A DNA stretch of 54,042 bases. It comes from UBA4719 sp038249115 (lineage in GTDB: Bacteria; Actinomycetota; Actinomycetes; Actinomycetales; Dermatophilaceae). Positions 16,542 to 25,707 of this stretch are shown here, in pieces. Made by a program: the position numbers and the translations under genes. How positions within the stretch are numbered: position 1 is the stretch's first letter; every line of letters begins with the position of its first letter. The notes under the pieces are model-generated. The model had not been told where the DNA came from. It searched no databases and saw only the letters and a program-made list of their open reading frames with translations. The stretch spans positions 1-54,042 of the forward strand of contig JBBRWQ010000010.1 in the NCBI GenBank assembly GCA_038249115.1, given 5' to 3'.

Positions 16542-17450
16542 TCAGCGCAGAGTGACCTGGCGACTCAACAGGCCCGAACGGGCCCGCCGTTCCTCGCCAC
16601 TCAGGTCGCCGGTCTGAGCTAGCGCCTCTTCGAGACGGACGGACATCTGCGCCACTTCGGTCTCGTAGTCGTCGCCGGCCAGCGCCGGGTCGAGAGCCCA
16701 GACCGGGACCAGCAGCCCGCACGCCCGGAAGGCGCCGAGCAGCCGCGTGTCCTTGCCCATAGAGGTTGCCGAACCGGCCTGCAAGCGAGCGAGGGCGTCC
16801 GTGGCGGCATCCTCGTTGTGGGGCAGCACCCAACGCAGATAGGTGCGTTCGCCCACCCTGCACCAGTACGCCGAGGGGGCGGACGTCAGCTTCGTCGTCG
16901 GGATCGCTGTGGCATTTGCCTGCTCGATCGCCTCCTTGCCGTCGTCATCGAGCTCACTGACATCGGCCACCCAGAAGTCGAACCCATCGTGGACAGTGAC
17001 CTCGAAAGCGGCTGACGGGTCGAGGATGTCCTGTAGTCGTGGGGTCGAGAGGGTGGCCAGCGGAGTGGACGGCAGCGGCATGCCGATGTCGGCGGCCGCA
17101 GTGGCCAGCAGCACCTGGGCGACATCACGGCTGGCGTCACCGGTGGTCGAGCCGGATTGGAGGGCCACCATCACCGCGCCGTCGTTACGTCGCAACCCAG
17201 ACCAGCCGAGCGGCAACAAGGTCGCCATCGTTGCCGTTTGGGGACTGTCGGCAGGGACGGCCCCATGCGCGAAGGTCACCGTGCCGGACGCGGCGGGCAC
17301 GACCTCGCGCATGGCCACCCAGTCGGTCTCGCCAGTCAACCCCTCAAAGGGTCTGGCAACGAACGGAACACGCCCCGTCGAATGATCCTTAGTGCGATTC
17401 GCGCGAACAATCTCGCTGCCAGTCGTGCGACGCCTGGATGCTTTGCCCAT
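16542..17450 (-). CDS. DUF5926 family protein
   Basis: The 302-residue product starts at GKASRRR, a basic N-terminus. Conserved blocks are VPFVARPFEGLTGETDWVAMREVVPAA near residue 28, LPLGWSGLRRNDGAVMVALQ near 80, and YWCRVGERTYLRWVLPHNEDAATDALARL near 205. It appears soluble. Members are often labelled as SecA-related in databases because some carry a short SEC-C-type tail, but this one shows no such cysteine cluster. The function is unknown. It lies 11 bp upstream of the glycosyltransferase fusion on the same strand, so the two are probably cotranscribed. Confidence 0.78.
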   Translation of the reverse strand: MGKASRRRTTGSEIVRANRTKDHSTGRVPFVARPFEGLTGETDWVAMREVVPAASGTVTFAHGAVPADSPQTATMATLLPLGWSGLRRNDGAVMVALQSGSTTGDASRDVAQVLLATAAADIGMPLPSTPLATLSTPRLQDILDPSAAFEVTVHDGFDFWVADVSELDDDGKEAIEQANATAIPTTKLTSAPSAYWCRVGERTYLRWVLPHNEDAATDALARLQAGSATSMGKDTRLLGAFRACGLLVPVWALDPALAGDDYETEVAQMSVRLEEALAQTGDLSGEERRARSGLLSRQVTLR

Positions 17451-17481
17451 GGTCGCCAACCTTAGTGGGCCGAGACGCGGC

Positions 17482-17889
17482 TCAGGGACACACGCGCACT
17501 GACGGACCGCCGAGCGAGACCCAGACCGTGCAGCGGTTCTCGCGGTCCTTCACTCCCCACTCATGGGCCAGGCTTCGCACGATTCTCAGCCCTCGGCCGT
17601 CGGCGGACCACAGCGAGTGAGGGGCTGGACTCGGGGTGGTGGGTCCTCCGCCATCTGTCACCGAGATCTCGACCACCCCGTCGATGACCGTCCAGTCAAC
17701 CTGGATCGTTCCGTCCGGTAATGCTTGGGCGTGGCGAACGGCATTGGCAAACAGCTCGGCGATCACGATCTCGGCCTCGTCGACAACGACAGCGCTCACC
17801 TCGAGGGCGCGCAGCTCGGACACCAACGCGCGCCGGACGTGCACTGCCGAACTCATTTCCCACGGAACGCTCAGGGTCTGCACCGACAT
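17482..17889 (-). CDS. Anti-sigma-factor-like ATP-binding protein (HATPase)
   Basis: A 135-residue single-domain GHKL ATPase starting SVQTLSVPWEMSSAVHVRRAL; AAGGAGG stands nine bases before the ATG. The N box reads ELFANAVRHAQ near residue 66, the G1 box SVTDGGGP near 96, and the G2 box GRGLRIVRSLA near 118. This is the RsbW/SpoIIAB-like serine kinase type common in actinobacteria, which binds a sigma factor or phosphorylates an anti-anti-sigma partner. No partner gene is adjacent, so its target is unknown. Confidence 0.82.
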   Translation of the reverse strand: MSVQTLSVPWEMSSAVHVRRALVSELRALEVSAVVVDEAEIVIAELFANAVRHAQALPDGTIQVDWTVIDGVVEISVTDGGGPTTPSPAPHSLWSADGRGLRIVRSLAHEWGVKDRENRCTVWVSLGGPSVRVCP

Positions 17890-17953
17890 TGTGGCCTCCT
17901 TGCGGGTGTCGTTTCCGAGTCCCCGCCTTCCGAGTCCCCGCCCACCCCGCATG

Positions 17954-18781
17954 CTAGTCCTTGCCGAAGACACGCTCCCGGACGAAGGCGGGCCGGTTCG
18001 AGATGATCGCGTCGACCCCCAGCTCGAGACACCGGTCGATGTCGGGCTCGTCGTCCACCGGAAACACGTAAACCTGATGTCTGCGATCGTGCTGCCTCTT
18101 CACGGTCTTGGGCCAGCGTCGGATGATCTCCTTGCCCAGCCCGGCAATTCGCACGCCCTTTGGCAACGACCCGTCACGGAACCGCAAGGGCACGGAGCCC
18201 TCCATCAGGTAGACCAGCGGCACCTCCGGACACAGGTGCCTCATCCGGGCGACCGCCAGCTGCGAAAAGGACATCACGCGCACGTATGGCCGGCCCGGCC
18301 GGTAGGCGCGGTGCAACCCGAACTCGGTGAGGACCTTGGCGAGCTCACGCTCGACCTGGCCGGCATAGCGCGTGGGGTGCTTGGTCTCGATCACCAGCCC
18401 GACCTCGCGCCCGCAGCCCATCACCATCTCAATCAGGCGATGAAGCGTCAGCAACATGTCGCGATCGGGGTCCGCGTCCGGCATTTCTGCCTCACCGTCG
18501 GAGGCCCGCTTCCAGGAGCCGAAGTCCAGCCCCTCGAGGTGGGCCAGCTCCAGTGTGGAGACCTTGCCTTTGCCGTTCGAGGTGCGATCGACCCTGCGGT
18601 CGTGAACGCAGACCAGGTGGGAGTCGGCGGTGAGCCGGACGTCGCACTCGAGGACGTCGGCACCTTCGTCGATGGCTCGTTGGTAAGCCTTGAGGGTGTG
18701 CTCCGGAAGATCCTTGCTCGATCCTCGGTGGGCGATGATCAGAGGGTTGCGCTTTGCAACCGGGAGGACTACTTCGTGCAC
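17954..18781 (-). CDS. Glycerophosphodiester phosphodiesterase
   Basis: The 275-residue protein has the GDPD signature: IIAHRGSSKDLPEHT near residue 15, then ECDVRLTADSHLVCVHD near 45, supplying the catalytic His pair, Arg, Glu and the metal-binding Glu-Asp. GLVIETKHPT near 125 gives the second metal site, and DEPDIDRCLELGVDAIISNRP the C-terminal end of the barrel. It hydrolyses glycerophosphodiesters to glycerol-3-phosphate and an alcohol. No signal peptide is visible, so it is probably cytoplasmic. It starts at GTG, 111 bp downstream of the helicase gene. Confidence 0.9.
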   Translation of the reverse strand: MHEVVLPVAKRNPLIIAHRGSSKDLPEHTLKAYQRAIDEGADVLECDVRLTADSHLVCVHDRRVDRTSNGKGKVSTLELAHLEGLDFGSWKRASDGEAEMPDADPDRDMLLTLHRLIEMVMGCGREVGLVIETKHPTRYAGQVERELAKVLTEFGLHRAYRPGRPYVRVMSFSQLAVARMRHLCPEVPLVYLMEGSVPLRFRDGSLPKGVRIAGLGKEIIRRWPKTVKRQHDRRHQVYVFPVDDEPDIDRCLELGVDAIISNRPAFVRERVFGKD

Positions 18782-18892
18782 GTCGTCATCTTGGCACTCC
18801 TGCTCCGACCTGTCGTGCAGACACTCATGAACAGAGAGTTGAGAGCGAGGCGCAGAGCGGAGCCAGGGAAGACCGACAACCGCCGAACGAGG

Positions 18893-20440
18893 TCAGCGGT
18901 GCCCAAGGCTGGACCCGGCCGAGAACGCGGCAGCGCCGCCCCGCGACGACGACGTGGAGTAGACCGAGGACGAACCACCCTGTCCGCCCAAGCGCTTGGC
19001 ACCCTGCGACGACGAGCGTTTGGCACCCGATGACCGCTTAGCAGTGTCACCGGACGCACCCCGGGAGGGGCCACCGCCAGCGGTCGTGCTGCGGCCAGAA
19101 CCGTTGCGGGGAGCCGCAGCTCGTCCGCCGGCCGACCGGCCACCAGCGGCTCGGCCGCCGTTGGAACGCGCGCCTTTCGAACGGCTTCCGCCACCTGAAC
19201 CGCCACGTCGGGGTGCATTGCCCTCGTCGGTGGTGAGGACGAGAGGCGCGGTGAGGGTGCGCTCGCCGGGTGCCAGCTGCTTGAGCAGGGGGTGGTTGGC
19301 GTCCAGTCGGGTGGTGGTCGCCTTGATGCCGGCCCTGCGCGTCAGGTCACGAACATCAGCCACCTGGTCGTCGGTCATCAGCGTGATCACGGTGCCCTCG
19401 GCGCCGGCGCGGGCGGTGCGACCAGAGCGGTGCAGGTAGGCCTTGTGCTCCATCGGCGGGTCAGCGTGAATCACCAGTGCGACGTCGTCGACGTGGATGC
19501 CGCGAGCCGCGATGTCGGTAGCGACAAGGGTTCTCGCCGCTCCGCTCTGGAATGCGTCCATGTTGCGGGTGCGCGCGTTCTGCGACAGGTTGCCGTGAAG
19601 CTCCACGGTCGGGACCCCAGACGCGTTGAGCTGCTTGGAGAGCTTCTTGGCACCGTGCTTGGTCCGGGTGAAGACCATCGTGCGCCCGGGAGCCGACGCA
19701 AGGTCGACCAGAACCGGGAGCCGAGAGTCGCTGTGCACGTGGAAGATGTGGTGCGCCATCGTCGAGATCGGCGACTGGACAGAGTCCGCGCTGTGCGTCA
19801 CGGGGTTGTTGAGGAAGCGCTTGACGATCACGTCGACGCCGGCGTCCAGCGTGGCTGAGAACAGCATCCGCTGGCCGGTCCGGGGGGTGCGGTCCATGAT
19901 CCGTCGCACGCAGGGCAGGAAGCCGAGGTCGGCCATGTGGTCGGCCTCGTCCAGGATGGTGATCTCGACGGCATCCAGGGTCAGGGCGCCCTGGCTCATC
20001 AGGTCCTCGAGGCGGCCCGGGCAGGCGACGACGACGTCGACACCGGCTCGAAGGGCGCTGACCTGCGGGTTCTGGCCGACGCCGCCGAAGATGGTCATGC
20101 TCTTGATCCCCAGCGGCTTGGCCAGCGGGGTCATGGCCGCCTCGATCTGGCTGGCCAGCTCGCGGGTCGGCGCCAGGATGAGGACTCGCGGCTTGCGGGG
20201 CTGGCGCGAGGTGTTGCTGGCGGCCAGTCGGGTGAGCAGGGGAAGCACGAAGGCGTAGGTCTTGCCAGAGCCGGTGCGACCGCGGCCGAGGACGTCGCGG
20301 CCCGCAAGGGAGTCGGGAAGTGTTGCGGCCTGGATGGGAGTCGGGATGGTGATTCCTGCCGCCGTGAGAACGGTGGTCAGGGAAGCGGGCACGCCAAGGC
20401 TGGCGAAAGTGGTGTCAGAAGACACAGGTGGGTACTCCAT
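18893..20440 (-). CDS. DEAD-box RNA helicase with basic Gly/Ser/Arg-rich tail
   Basis: Starting at MEYPPVSSDTTFASLG gives 515 residues; an ATG at 20506 would add 22. The core has TPIQAATLP (Q motif), GRTGSGKT (motif I), PTRELASQI (Ia), LDEADHM (II), SAT (III), ATDIAARGIHVDDV (V) and HRSGRTARAG (VI). Residues 415-515 form a low-complexity tail with repeated GGR, RSSG and KRSS units, typical of RNA-binding tails of cold-shock helicases. It unwinds structured RNA in ribosome assembly or mRNA turnover. The 180 bp upstream hold a hairpin and a run of six T, so leader-based control is possible. Confidence 0.9.
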   Translation of the reverse strand: MEYPPVSSDTTFASLGVPASLTTVLTAAGITIPTPIQAATLPDSLAGRDVLGRGRTGSGKTYAFVLPLLTRLAASNTSRQPRKPRVLILAPTRELASQIEAAMTPLAKPLGIKSMTIFGGVGQNPQVSALRAGVDVVVACPGRLEDLMSQGALTLDAVEITILDEADHMADLGFLPCVRRIMDRTPRTGQRMLFSATLDAGVDVIVKRFLNNPVTHSADSVQSPISTMAHHIFHVHSDSRLPVLVDLASAPGRTMVFTRTKHGAKKLSKQLNASGVPTVELHGNLSQNARTRNMDAFQSGAARTLVATDIAARGIHVDDVALVIHADPPMEHKAYLHRSGRTARAGAEGTVITLMTDDQVADVRDLTRRAGIKATTTRLDANHPLLKQLAPGERTLTAPLVLTTDEGNAPRRGGSGGGSRSKGARSNGGRAAGGRSAGGRAAAPRNGSGRSTTAGGGPSRGASGDTAKRSSGAKRSSSQGAKRLGGQGGSSSVYSTSSSRGGAAAFSAGSSLGHR

Positions 20441-20539
20441 AGGTATGAGAAAGGGTCGTTCTGCCCGGCGCAAACCCATGTGGTCGCGGCGCGTGGCTAT
20501 CGACATAAAAAAGCAGGTCCGAGGCAGAACTGTGCGGAC

Positions 20540-20568
20540 CGCTGTGATCAGTCTAGGGGATCACAGCG
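20540..20568 (-). terminator. Perfect 10-bp hairpin between two minus-strand genes
   Basis: CGCTGTGATC and GATCACAGCG pair across a 9-nt loop, 55 bp after the end of the hemerythrin-like gene. No T run follows, as is usual for actinobacterial hairpin terminators. It could also act in the helicase leader. Confidence 0.6.
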
Positions 20569-20622
20569 ACACCGATGACACATCGCTGCCTGGGCCGACC
20601 TTGGTCGAGGGCTGATCCGTGC

Positions 20623-21138
20623 TTAGTCCTGCCCGCCCATGTCCACCGAATATCCCTCATACATGAGGTCCGCGCCGCGCTGGCGATGGCGAACCAGGGC
20701 AGCGATAAGGGTGGTGCCGCGCTCTCGCACGTCGTCGAGATCATCCAGCATGGAGTCACCCCTGGCGAACGACCCGGCTGCCTGACCCACCAAGGTGAGA
20801 AGGTCCGACATGAGCTCGGTCAGCGTCGCGTGATCCTGGGTGAGCCTCTCAACCTGGTACGCCAGCCTCGGCGTCGACTGGATAACCCGGCCGTACAGAC
20901 CGTCTGGTCCTTCGGTGAGGTCAACGTGGTCTCGGAAATCGCCGGACAGCTCCAGCAACCTGGCGGAGACCTTCTGAACCCACTCCATCGGCCCGCTCGG
21001 GATCGGTGCCGCGAGGGCCTGTTCCAGTGCGTTGATCGCCCCGAGCAACTCTGCCCGACGCTGACGCAGCACCTTCAGGTGCTCAGCCTCGGTATTGACG
21101 TCGGTCCTGGCCTGCGGGTCTTCCGCTGCGGTGGTCAC
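20623..21138 (-). CDS. Helical protein, possibly hemerythrin-like
   Basis: The GTG at 21136-21138 (MTTAAEDPQARTDV) gives 171 residues. It is almost all helix: LRQRRAELLGAINALEQAL near 30, then DFRDHVDLTEGPDGLYGRVI, RLTQDHATLTELMSDLL and VRHRQRGADLMYEGYSVDMGG. The spaced His residues (HVDLTE, DHATL, RHRQRGADL) and the closing helix resemble hemerythrin-like bundles that bind an iron pair, but the full ligand set is not certain. Gene lies on the same strand as the AAA ATPase, 67 bp downstream of it. Confidence 0.6.
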   Translation of the reverse strand: MTTAAEDPQARTDVNTEAEHLKVLRQRRAELLGAINALEQALAAPIPSGPMEWVQKVSARLLELSGDFRDHVDLTEGPDGLYGRVIQSTPRLAYQVERLTQDHATLTELMSDLLTLVGQAAGSFARGDSMLDDLDDVRERGTTLIAALVRHRQRGADLMYEGYSVDMGGQD

Positions 21139-21205
21139 CCCTGCAGTCTGCTGCGCTCGCTCCCAGCAGTCCAGTCGGGGTATGTATCCCAGGGCAGTCC
21201 GGCGT

Positions 21206-22423
21206 CTATCCGTTCGCGAGCAGATAGCGGCCGAAGTGCGGGACGGTGAAGGCGATCCGCCCACGCTCGCCGCTGTAGATGAGGCCCTTCTTGAGTAGCG
21301 CGTCGCGGGCCACCGACAGTGACTGAGGCTTGCGGTCCAGAACGGCTGCCACTGACGCCGTGGTCACCGACTCAATGTCGTCCGGGCCGCCGAGCCCCGG
21401 GTCCTGCGCGGCAATCTGGGCGGCATCGGCCATCGCGCGAAGGTATTCGCGCTCGCCCGGCGTCGCCCGTTCGTAGCGTGATCCGAAGAAGCCCAGGGCA
21501 AGCTCTGCTTCGGCCTCTGGTGCGGCGACCAGGATGTCCTCGAGCGTGATCGGCGACGACGGGGCGCTGTCCCAGGCGACTTTGCCATAGGCCTGGATGA
21601 AGTACGGGTAGCCACCGGTCGCGGCATACATCGCCTGGAGGGCGTCATGCCGGAACTCTGCGCCCTCGCCCTTGGCCGGCGACTGCAACGCCAGGTCAGC
21701 GGCGCAACGGTCGAGGCGGTCGATCCGCGAGTACTTGAAAAGCCTCTCGCTGTAGGACTTGCTCGCGCTCAGAACCGCTGGCAGATGGGGCAGCCCGGCT
21801 CCGACGACGATGACCGGCAGGCCGCTCTGGCTGATCTCGTGACACGCCGCACACAAGGCAGAGACATCCTCTGGTCCCAGATCCTGCATCTCGTCGATGA
21901 AGATCGCCACGCCCCTGCCAACATCTGCGGCCAGCCCACCCACGTCGGTCAACAGCTCGACCAGGTCGATCTCGATGTCCCCCGAATCGGCCCGGCCTGA
22001 CACTGCGGCGACATCAATCCCGGGGCTCCACCGATCACGAAGCCTCGCGGTCGGAGCCCCGTCGCGCTGGGCGAAAGCCTTGATGACGCCCAAGACGTAG
22101 TCGACCTCGTCGCCCTGAGGATGGCCGAGCTCGCGGACGGCAACGTGCAGCGCTGCGCTGATCGGTCGCCGAAGCCGCTGGTCGGGACGTGCCTCGAGCT
22201 TGCCTGTGCCCCAGTGCGCGCGGACTGCAGCGGACCGCAACGCATTGAGCAACACCGTCTTGCCCACGCCACGCAGCCCGGTCAGAACGATGGAGCGTTC
22301 GGGCTTGGATCTGGCGATGCGCTCGAGCACCACGGCGAATGCTTGCAGCTGGTCGTCTCGACCGGCCAGCTCAGGCGGGCGCTGGCCGGCTCCAGGGGCA
22401 TAGGGATTTCGGATGGGGTCCAC
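21206..22423 (-). CDS. Orc1/Cdc6-like AAA ATPase
   Basis: The 405-residue protein opens DPIRNPYAPGAGQRPPELAGRDDQL, the standard start of this actinobacterial group. It has Walker A GLRGVGKTVLL near residue 48, Walker B VAIFIDEMQDL near 165, sensor 1 VIVVGAG near 200 and a C-terminal winged-helix region (about 320-400) ending FTVPHFGRYLL. Related proteins are called ATP-binding or ORC-like; whether they act in DNA metabolism or, as STAND-like switches, in defence is unknown. No nuclease, transposase or TnsC partner lies beside it. Confidence 0.85.
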   Translation of the reverse strand: MDPIRNPYAPGAGQRPPELAGRDDQLQAFAVVLERIARSKPERSIVLTGLRGVGKTVLLNALRSAAVRAHWGTGKLEARPDQRLRRPISAALHVAVRELGHPQGDEVDYVLGVIKAFAQRDGAPTARLRDRWSPGIDVAAVSGRADSGDIEIDLVELLTDVGGLAADVGRGVAIFIDEMQDLGPEDVSALCAACHEISQSGLPVIVVGAGLPHLPAVLSASKSYSERLFKYSRIDRLDRCAADLALQSPAKGEGAEFRHDALQAMYAATGGYPYFIQAYGKVAWDSAPSSPITLEDILVAAPEAEAELALGFFGSRYERATPGEREYLRAMADAAQIAAQDPGLGGPDDIESVTTASVAAVLDRKPQSLSVARDALLKKGLIYSGERGRIAFTVPHFGRYLLANG

Positions 22424-22607
22424 GATCGCAGGCTATCCGGGTGTATCGCCTTTTCCTGAGACATAGCAAGAGACCATAATCGTGTCGCATCTAGTGCGTC
22501 TGGGGCCCGATGAGTCTGATATTGGCTTCAACTCCGGGCGTGTCCGCACCGCTTGGCTCTCCAAGCCGGTTTAGATTTCTTGGCACCATCACCGAAAGGG
22601 AATCGTC

Positions 22608-22679
22608 ATGCAGAGGTCTAGCCCCGGCGTGGTCTGCGTCGCCAGCGCCATCTTGGCCTTCGCAGCTCCCGCGAAATGA
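22608..22679 (+). CDS. 23-residue leader ORF
   Basis: An ATG at 22608, preceded by AAAGGGA, opens a frame of 23 codons with a hydrophobic stretch (VVCVASAILAFAAPA). Its TGA overlaps the ATG of the next gene (ATGA). It is either a coupled leader peptide or the remaining signal peptide of a lost secreted protein. Confidence 0.45.
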   Translation: MQRSSPGVVCVASAILAFAAPAK

Positions 22680-22873
22680 ACACCACGACAGGTCGTGACG
22701 ACGCTCATGCAGCCAAAGTGGACGCGATCTTCTCGGGCCTGACGCCTCCAGAGCTGGCCAAGCTCACCACCCTGGCGGAAGCATTCCTGGACGGCGTGGT
22801 GACCGTAGCCGACATGGACGGGATGTCGCCCGATGGCTGGCTGAGCCTCATCGCCTCACGACGAACCGCCTGA
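22676..22873 (+). CDS. Small hypothetical protein
   Basis: A 65-residue acidic, mainly helical product (AKVDAIFSGLTPPELAKLTTLAEAF, then DGMSPDGWLSLIASRR). It has no membrane segment or cysteine. The family is not recognised. Translation is probably coupled to the 23-codon frame before it by the ATGA overlap. It faces the Fpg/Nei gene. Confidence 0.55.
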   Translation: MNTTTGRDDAHAAKVDAIFSGLTPPELAKLTTLAEAFLDGVVTVADMDGMSPDGWLSLIASRRTA

Positions 22874-22916
22874 CCTCCACCCGCACGCCACTGTCCCCAG
22901 CCTCACCACGGGACGG

Positions 22917-23777
22917 TCATTTCAGCAACCGTGACATGCGCCGGTCCGCGAGCAGCTTGCCGCCGGTCTGACACGTGGCGCAGTACTGCAGAGACGAGTC
23001 GGCGAACGACACCTCGCGCACGATGTCGCCACAGACAGGGCACGGCTGACCGGTACGCCCATGCACCCGCATCCCTGCCCGTTTCGCGTCCTTCAGCTCC
23101 TTGGCCGGTTTGCCCGATGCGGCAGCCACCGCCGCGGCGAGGGTGGCGCGCAACGCGGCATACAGCCTCTGGACCTGTTCCTCGTCCAGGGTGCTGCCCA
23201 GCGCAAACGGTGAGAGTCGCGCGACGTGCAGCACCTCGTCGGAGTAGGCATTGCCCACGCCGGCGAGGAACCCCTGGTCTTTCAGCAGCCCCTTGATCTG
23301 AGTGCGGCGACCCTCGAGAAGTGAGGCGAAGTCGTCGACCATGAAGCCGTCGGCCATCGGATCGGGCCCCAGGCGTGCGATTCCCGGCACCTGCGCAGGG
23401 TCGCGCACGATGTATGCCGCGAGTCGCTTGTGTGTCCCGGCCTCTGTCAGGTCAAAGCCACTTCCGTCAGAAATCCTGCAGCGCAGGGCAATTGGCGACT
23501 TGCTGGCCCTGATCGCGGTGGCCGGCAGCGCGTCTGACCATCGCAGCCAGCCGGCCCGGGCCAGGTGGAAAACGAGGTGGAGTCCCTCGGCCTCGATGTC
23601 GATGAACTTGCCATGACGAGAGACGTTGCCGATCGGTAGTCCGTGAAGCGAGGAGGGGGCCGGGTCATAGGTCTTCAGCACGCTGATCGAACCCAGCTCG
23701 ATGCCGACGATCGCATGGCCGGCCGCACGCTCGCGCAGAAAGTCGACGAGCGCATGAACCTCGGGCAGCTCGGGCAC
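22917..23777 (-). CDS. Fpg/Nei-family DNA glycosylase
   Basis: The 286-residue enzyme starts MPELPEV, with Pro2 as nucleophile and Glu3 as general acid after Met removal. RHGKFI near residue 54 gives the conserved Lys, and GFLAGVGNAYSDEVL near 165 the H2TH helix-turn-helix. The C-terminal zinc finger is CPVC near 243 and CATC near 265. It excises oxidised bases and nicks the resulting site. The QTGGK after the last cysteine differs from the strict Fpg QxGG(R/K)xT ending, so Fpg versus a Nei-like specificity is left open. Confidence 0.9.
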   Translation of the reverse strand: MPELPEVHALVDFLRERAAGHAIVGIELGSISVLKTYDPAPSSLHGLPIGNVSRHGKFIDIEAEGLHLVFHLARAGWLRWSDALPATAIRASKSPIALRCRISDGSGFDLTEAGTHKRLAAYIVRDPAQVPGIARLGPDPMADGFMVDDFASLLEGRRTQIKGLLKDQGFLAGVGNAYSDEVLHVARLSPFALGSTLDEEQVQRLYAALRATLAAAVAAASGKPAKELKDAKRAGMRVHGRTGQPCPVCGDIVREVSFADSSLQYCATCQTGGKLLADRRMSRLLK

Positions 23778-23843
23778 CTGCCCATTGTCGTCCCGGCGGT
23801 CGTCCCGGCAACCCCTGATCGCGCGGCAGGTCGCTGCCGTGGA

Positions 23844-24893
23844 TCAGGGTCGACGTGCCTTCAGCTGACGCCAGAGGCCATAGCCATCGGGCGCACGACA
23901 CACAGGAACATGGCGTTCCACCCGAGGGGCGAACTCCTCATTGGACACCGGTATGCCGTGCGAGAGCACCTGTTCGGCCGGAGTGAGCTCCCGAATGACA
24001 ATGGCCTCAACGACATCGGGGCGATCACGCGCGAAGTCGCCATAGATCTTGGGGTCGTGCTGCCCATCGTCCCCCACGAGAAGCCAACGGATCTGGGAGA
24101 ACTCGCGGGCCAACCGGTGCAGGGCCTCGGTCTTGTGGTCCTGCCCGCTGCGGAACCAGCCGGTGTTGGTGGGGCCCCAGTCCGTCATCAGCATCGGGCC
24201 GGCTGGATAGCCGTGACGTTTGAGGAACCGGGTCAACGTGGGAGCGGTGTTCCAGGCCCCGGTGGACAAATAGAAGATCGGCGCACCGGGGTTCTCTGCG
24301 AGCAACGTGCGGTACATCGGTGCCATGCCGGGCACCAGGTGACGCGCTGTCTCCTGTCGCACGAAGGTGTTCCAGGCGGCGATGAACGGACGCGGCAGGG
24401 ACGTCGAGATGACCGTGTCGTCGATATCGCTCACGAGGCCGAATCGGGTCTCGCGGTCGATGATCAGCACCGCTGCCTTGACCGGCTCGCCGCCCTCTGG
24501 CTCGATCGTGATCGCGTGCCACCCCGGCTCAAGGCCCGGTTCGGGGATCACCACATCGATGTAGCCGCTGCGGTCCGAGAACGTCTGGATCGTGCGTTCA
24601 CCGACGATGACGTTGACCGGAACGTTCATGGCCCCCGCGGTGACGAAGGCTCGCCAGCCACGCTGCTCGTGCGACGGACCCCTCAGATCGCGGATGTTCT
24701 CGTCCGTCTCACTGATCTCCGGCGGCTCGGTCTGACGGCTCAACAGCACCCGGCCGAGAACCCTCACGAAGTCCTGGCTGCCATAGCCGGTGTGGCTGAT
24801 CGTGCGCGTGCCCCACCCACGACCACGCATCAGGGCATTCGAGCGGCGGTGGAATGCATCTTCAATCAATGCCGCGGCATGGGGTCTGGCCAT
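23844..24893 (-). CDS. App1-family phosphatidate phosphatase-like protein (DUF2183)
   Basis: The 349-residue protein has a beta-rich N-terminal part (about 50-150: SGYIDVVIPEPGLEPGWH) and a HAD-like App1 domain with LVSDIDDTVIST near residue 157 (nucleophile DIDDT), FYLSTGAWNT near 215 and LLVGDDGQHDPKIY near 275. Yeast App1 dephosphorylates phosphatidate; the bacterial substrate is not proven. No signal peptide. It follows the Fpg/Nei region on the same strand, 66 bp upstream of it in transcription order. Confidence 0.88.
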   Translation of the reverse strand: MARPHAAALIEDAFHRRSNALMRGRGWGTRTISHTGYGSQDFVRVLGRVLLSRQTEPPEISETDENIRDLRGPSHEQRGWRAFVTAGAMNVPVNVIVGERTIQTFSDRSGYIDVVIPEPGLEPGWHAITIEPEGGEPVKAAVLIIDRETRFGLVSDIDDTVISTSLPRPFIAAWNTFVRQETARHLVPGMAPMYRTLLAENPGAPIFYLSTGAWNTAPTLTRFLKRHGYPAGPMLMTDWGPTNTGWFRSGQDHKTEALHRLAREFSQIRWLLVGDDGQHDPKIYGDFARDRPDVVEAIVIRELTPAEQVLSHGIPVSNEEFAPRVERHVPVCRAPDGYGLWRQLKARRP

Positions 24894-25065
24894 GCTTAGA
24901 ACGTATCGCGGCCACGCTGCAAACGACCCATCTTCCCCGCAGGTCAGATGCGCTCGTGCTCGTCGGCTCCCATCGTCGCGGCAGTGCCTGACCGCGACCT
25001 CACGTGAGGTGGACGACCAGGCACTGTCACCGTTCTGTCGACGGGCGCAGCGCCGGCGGGTTCAG

Positions 25066-25428
25066 TCAGGAAGTCGGCTTGGCGTACGCCGCAGCTGCCG
25101 TGTCGAGCAGGATGCAGGGCTCGTTGCCCACCGTCCATGCGTCGTGTCCAGGTTCCAGGACGAACACGTCCCCGGCCCGGATGGTCAGCTCGGTGCCGTC
25201 GTCCGAGCGCACTGTCATCTGTCCGGACTGACAGATGCCTGTGTGCCGTGCCATGCAGGAGTCGGTTCTCGCGATCGGCTTGACGTCGTCGGACCACCGC
25301 CAGCCGGGCTCGAACGTCTCTTTGAGCAAAGTGAAGTCACCAAGGGTGACCACGTTGGCGTAGCCGTTCTGCTGGAACTTCCGGGACTCGTCCGGAGCGT
25401 CGATGTGGCACGAGTGCATCTGGCCCAT
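25066..25428 (-). CDS. Small cupin-domain protein
   Basis: The 120-residue product has a strong ribosome site (AAAGGAGAG) before its ATG. The single cupin barrel shows LLKETFEPGWRWSDDVKP near residue 35, CMARHTGICQSGQMTVRSDDG near 58 and IRAGDVFVLEPGHDAWTVGNEP near 85; His63 and His95 with nearby acidic residues could bind a metal. These small cupins often act as sensors or isomerases, but the substrate is unknown. Confidence 0.8.
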   Translation of the reverse strand: MGQMHSCHIDAPDESRKFQQNGYANVVTLGDFTLLKETFEPGWRWSDDVKPIARTDSCMARHTGICQSGQMTVRSDDGTELTIRAGDVFVLEPGHDAWTVGNEPCILLDTAAAAYAKPTS

Positions 25429-25707
25429 GTTGTCTCTCCTTTGCGTGTGCCAGGGATGGGGTGCCGGTGCATTTCCCCAATCGGCGATCGTCCCTCAGAT
25501 CCGCCCGCAGCATCTACCACACTTGGCGCACAAAACCGACTCTTGTTGCCGCGAAGATCGGCGCATGCCGCGCACGAGATTCGGCGCACTGCGCCTCATG
25601 AAATCTACGCACGCCTTCGCACCCGAAGCCGAATGCAGTGACGAGCTCATCCGCGCCCGCAAGCCGGCACAACCCCCACGGAGCGACGGCCGCGATACAG
25701 GCGGCGC
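25429..25707. other. Intergenic stretch without a supported gene
   Basis: The 279 bp between the cupin and MaoC genes hold only a weak 51-codon plus-strand frame from 25565. It has no convincing ribosome site and no recognised motif. The cupin promoter must lie in its left part. Confidence 0.5.

Noticed and set aside
18893..19200. Frameshift in the helicase tail
   Set aside because: The low-complexity tail stays in frame to its stop and is of a normal type for this helicase group.
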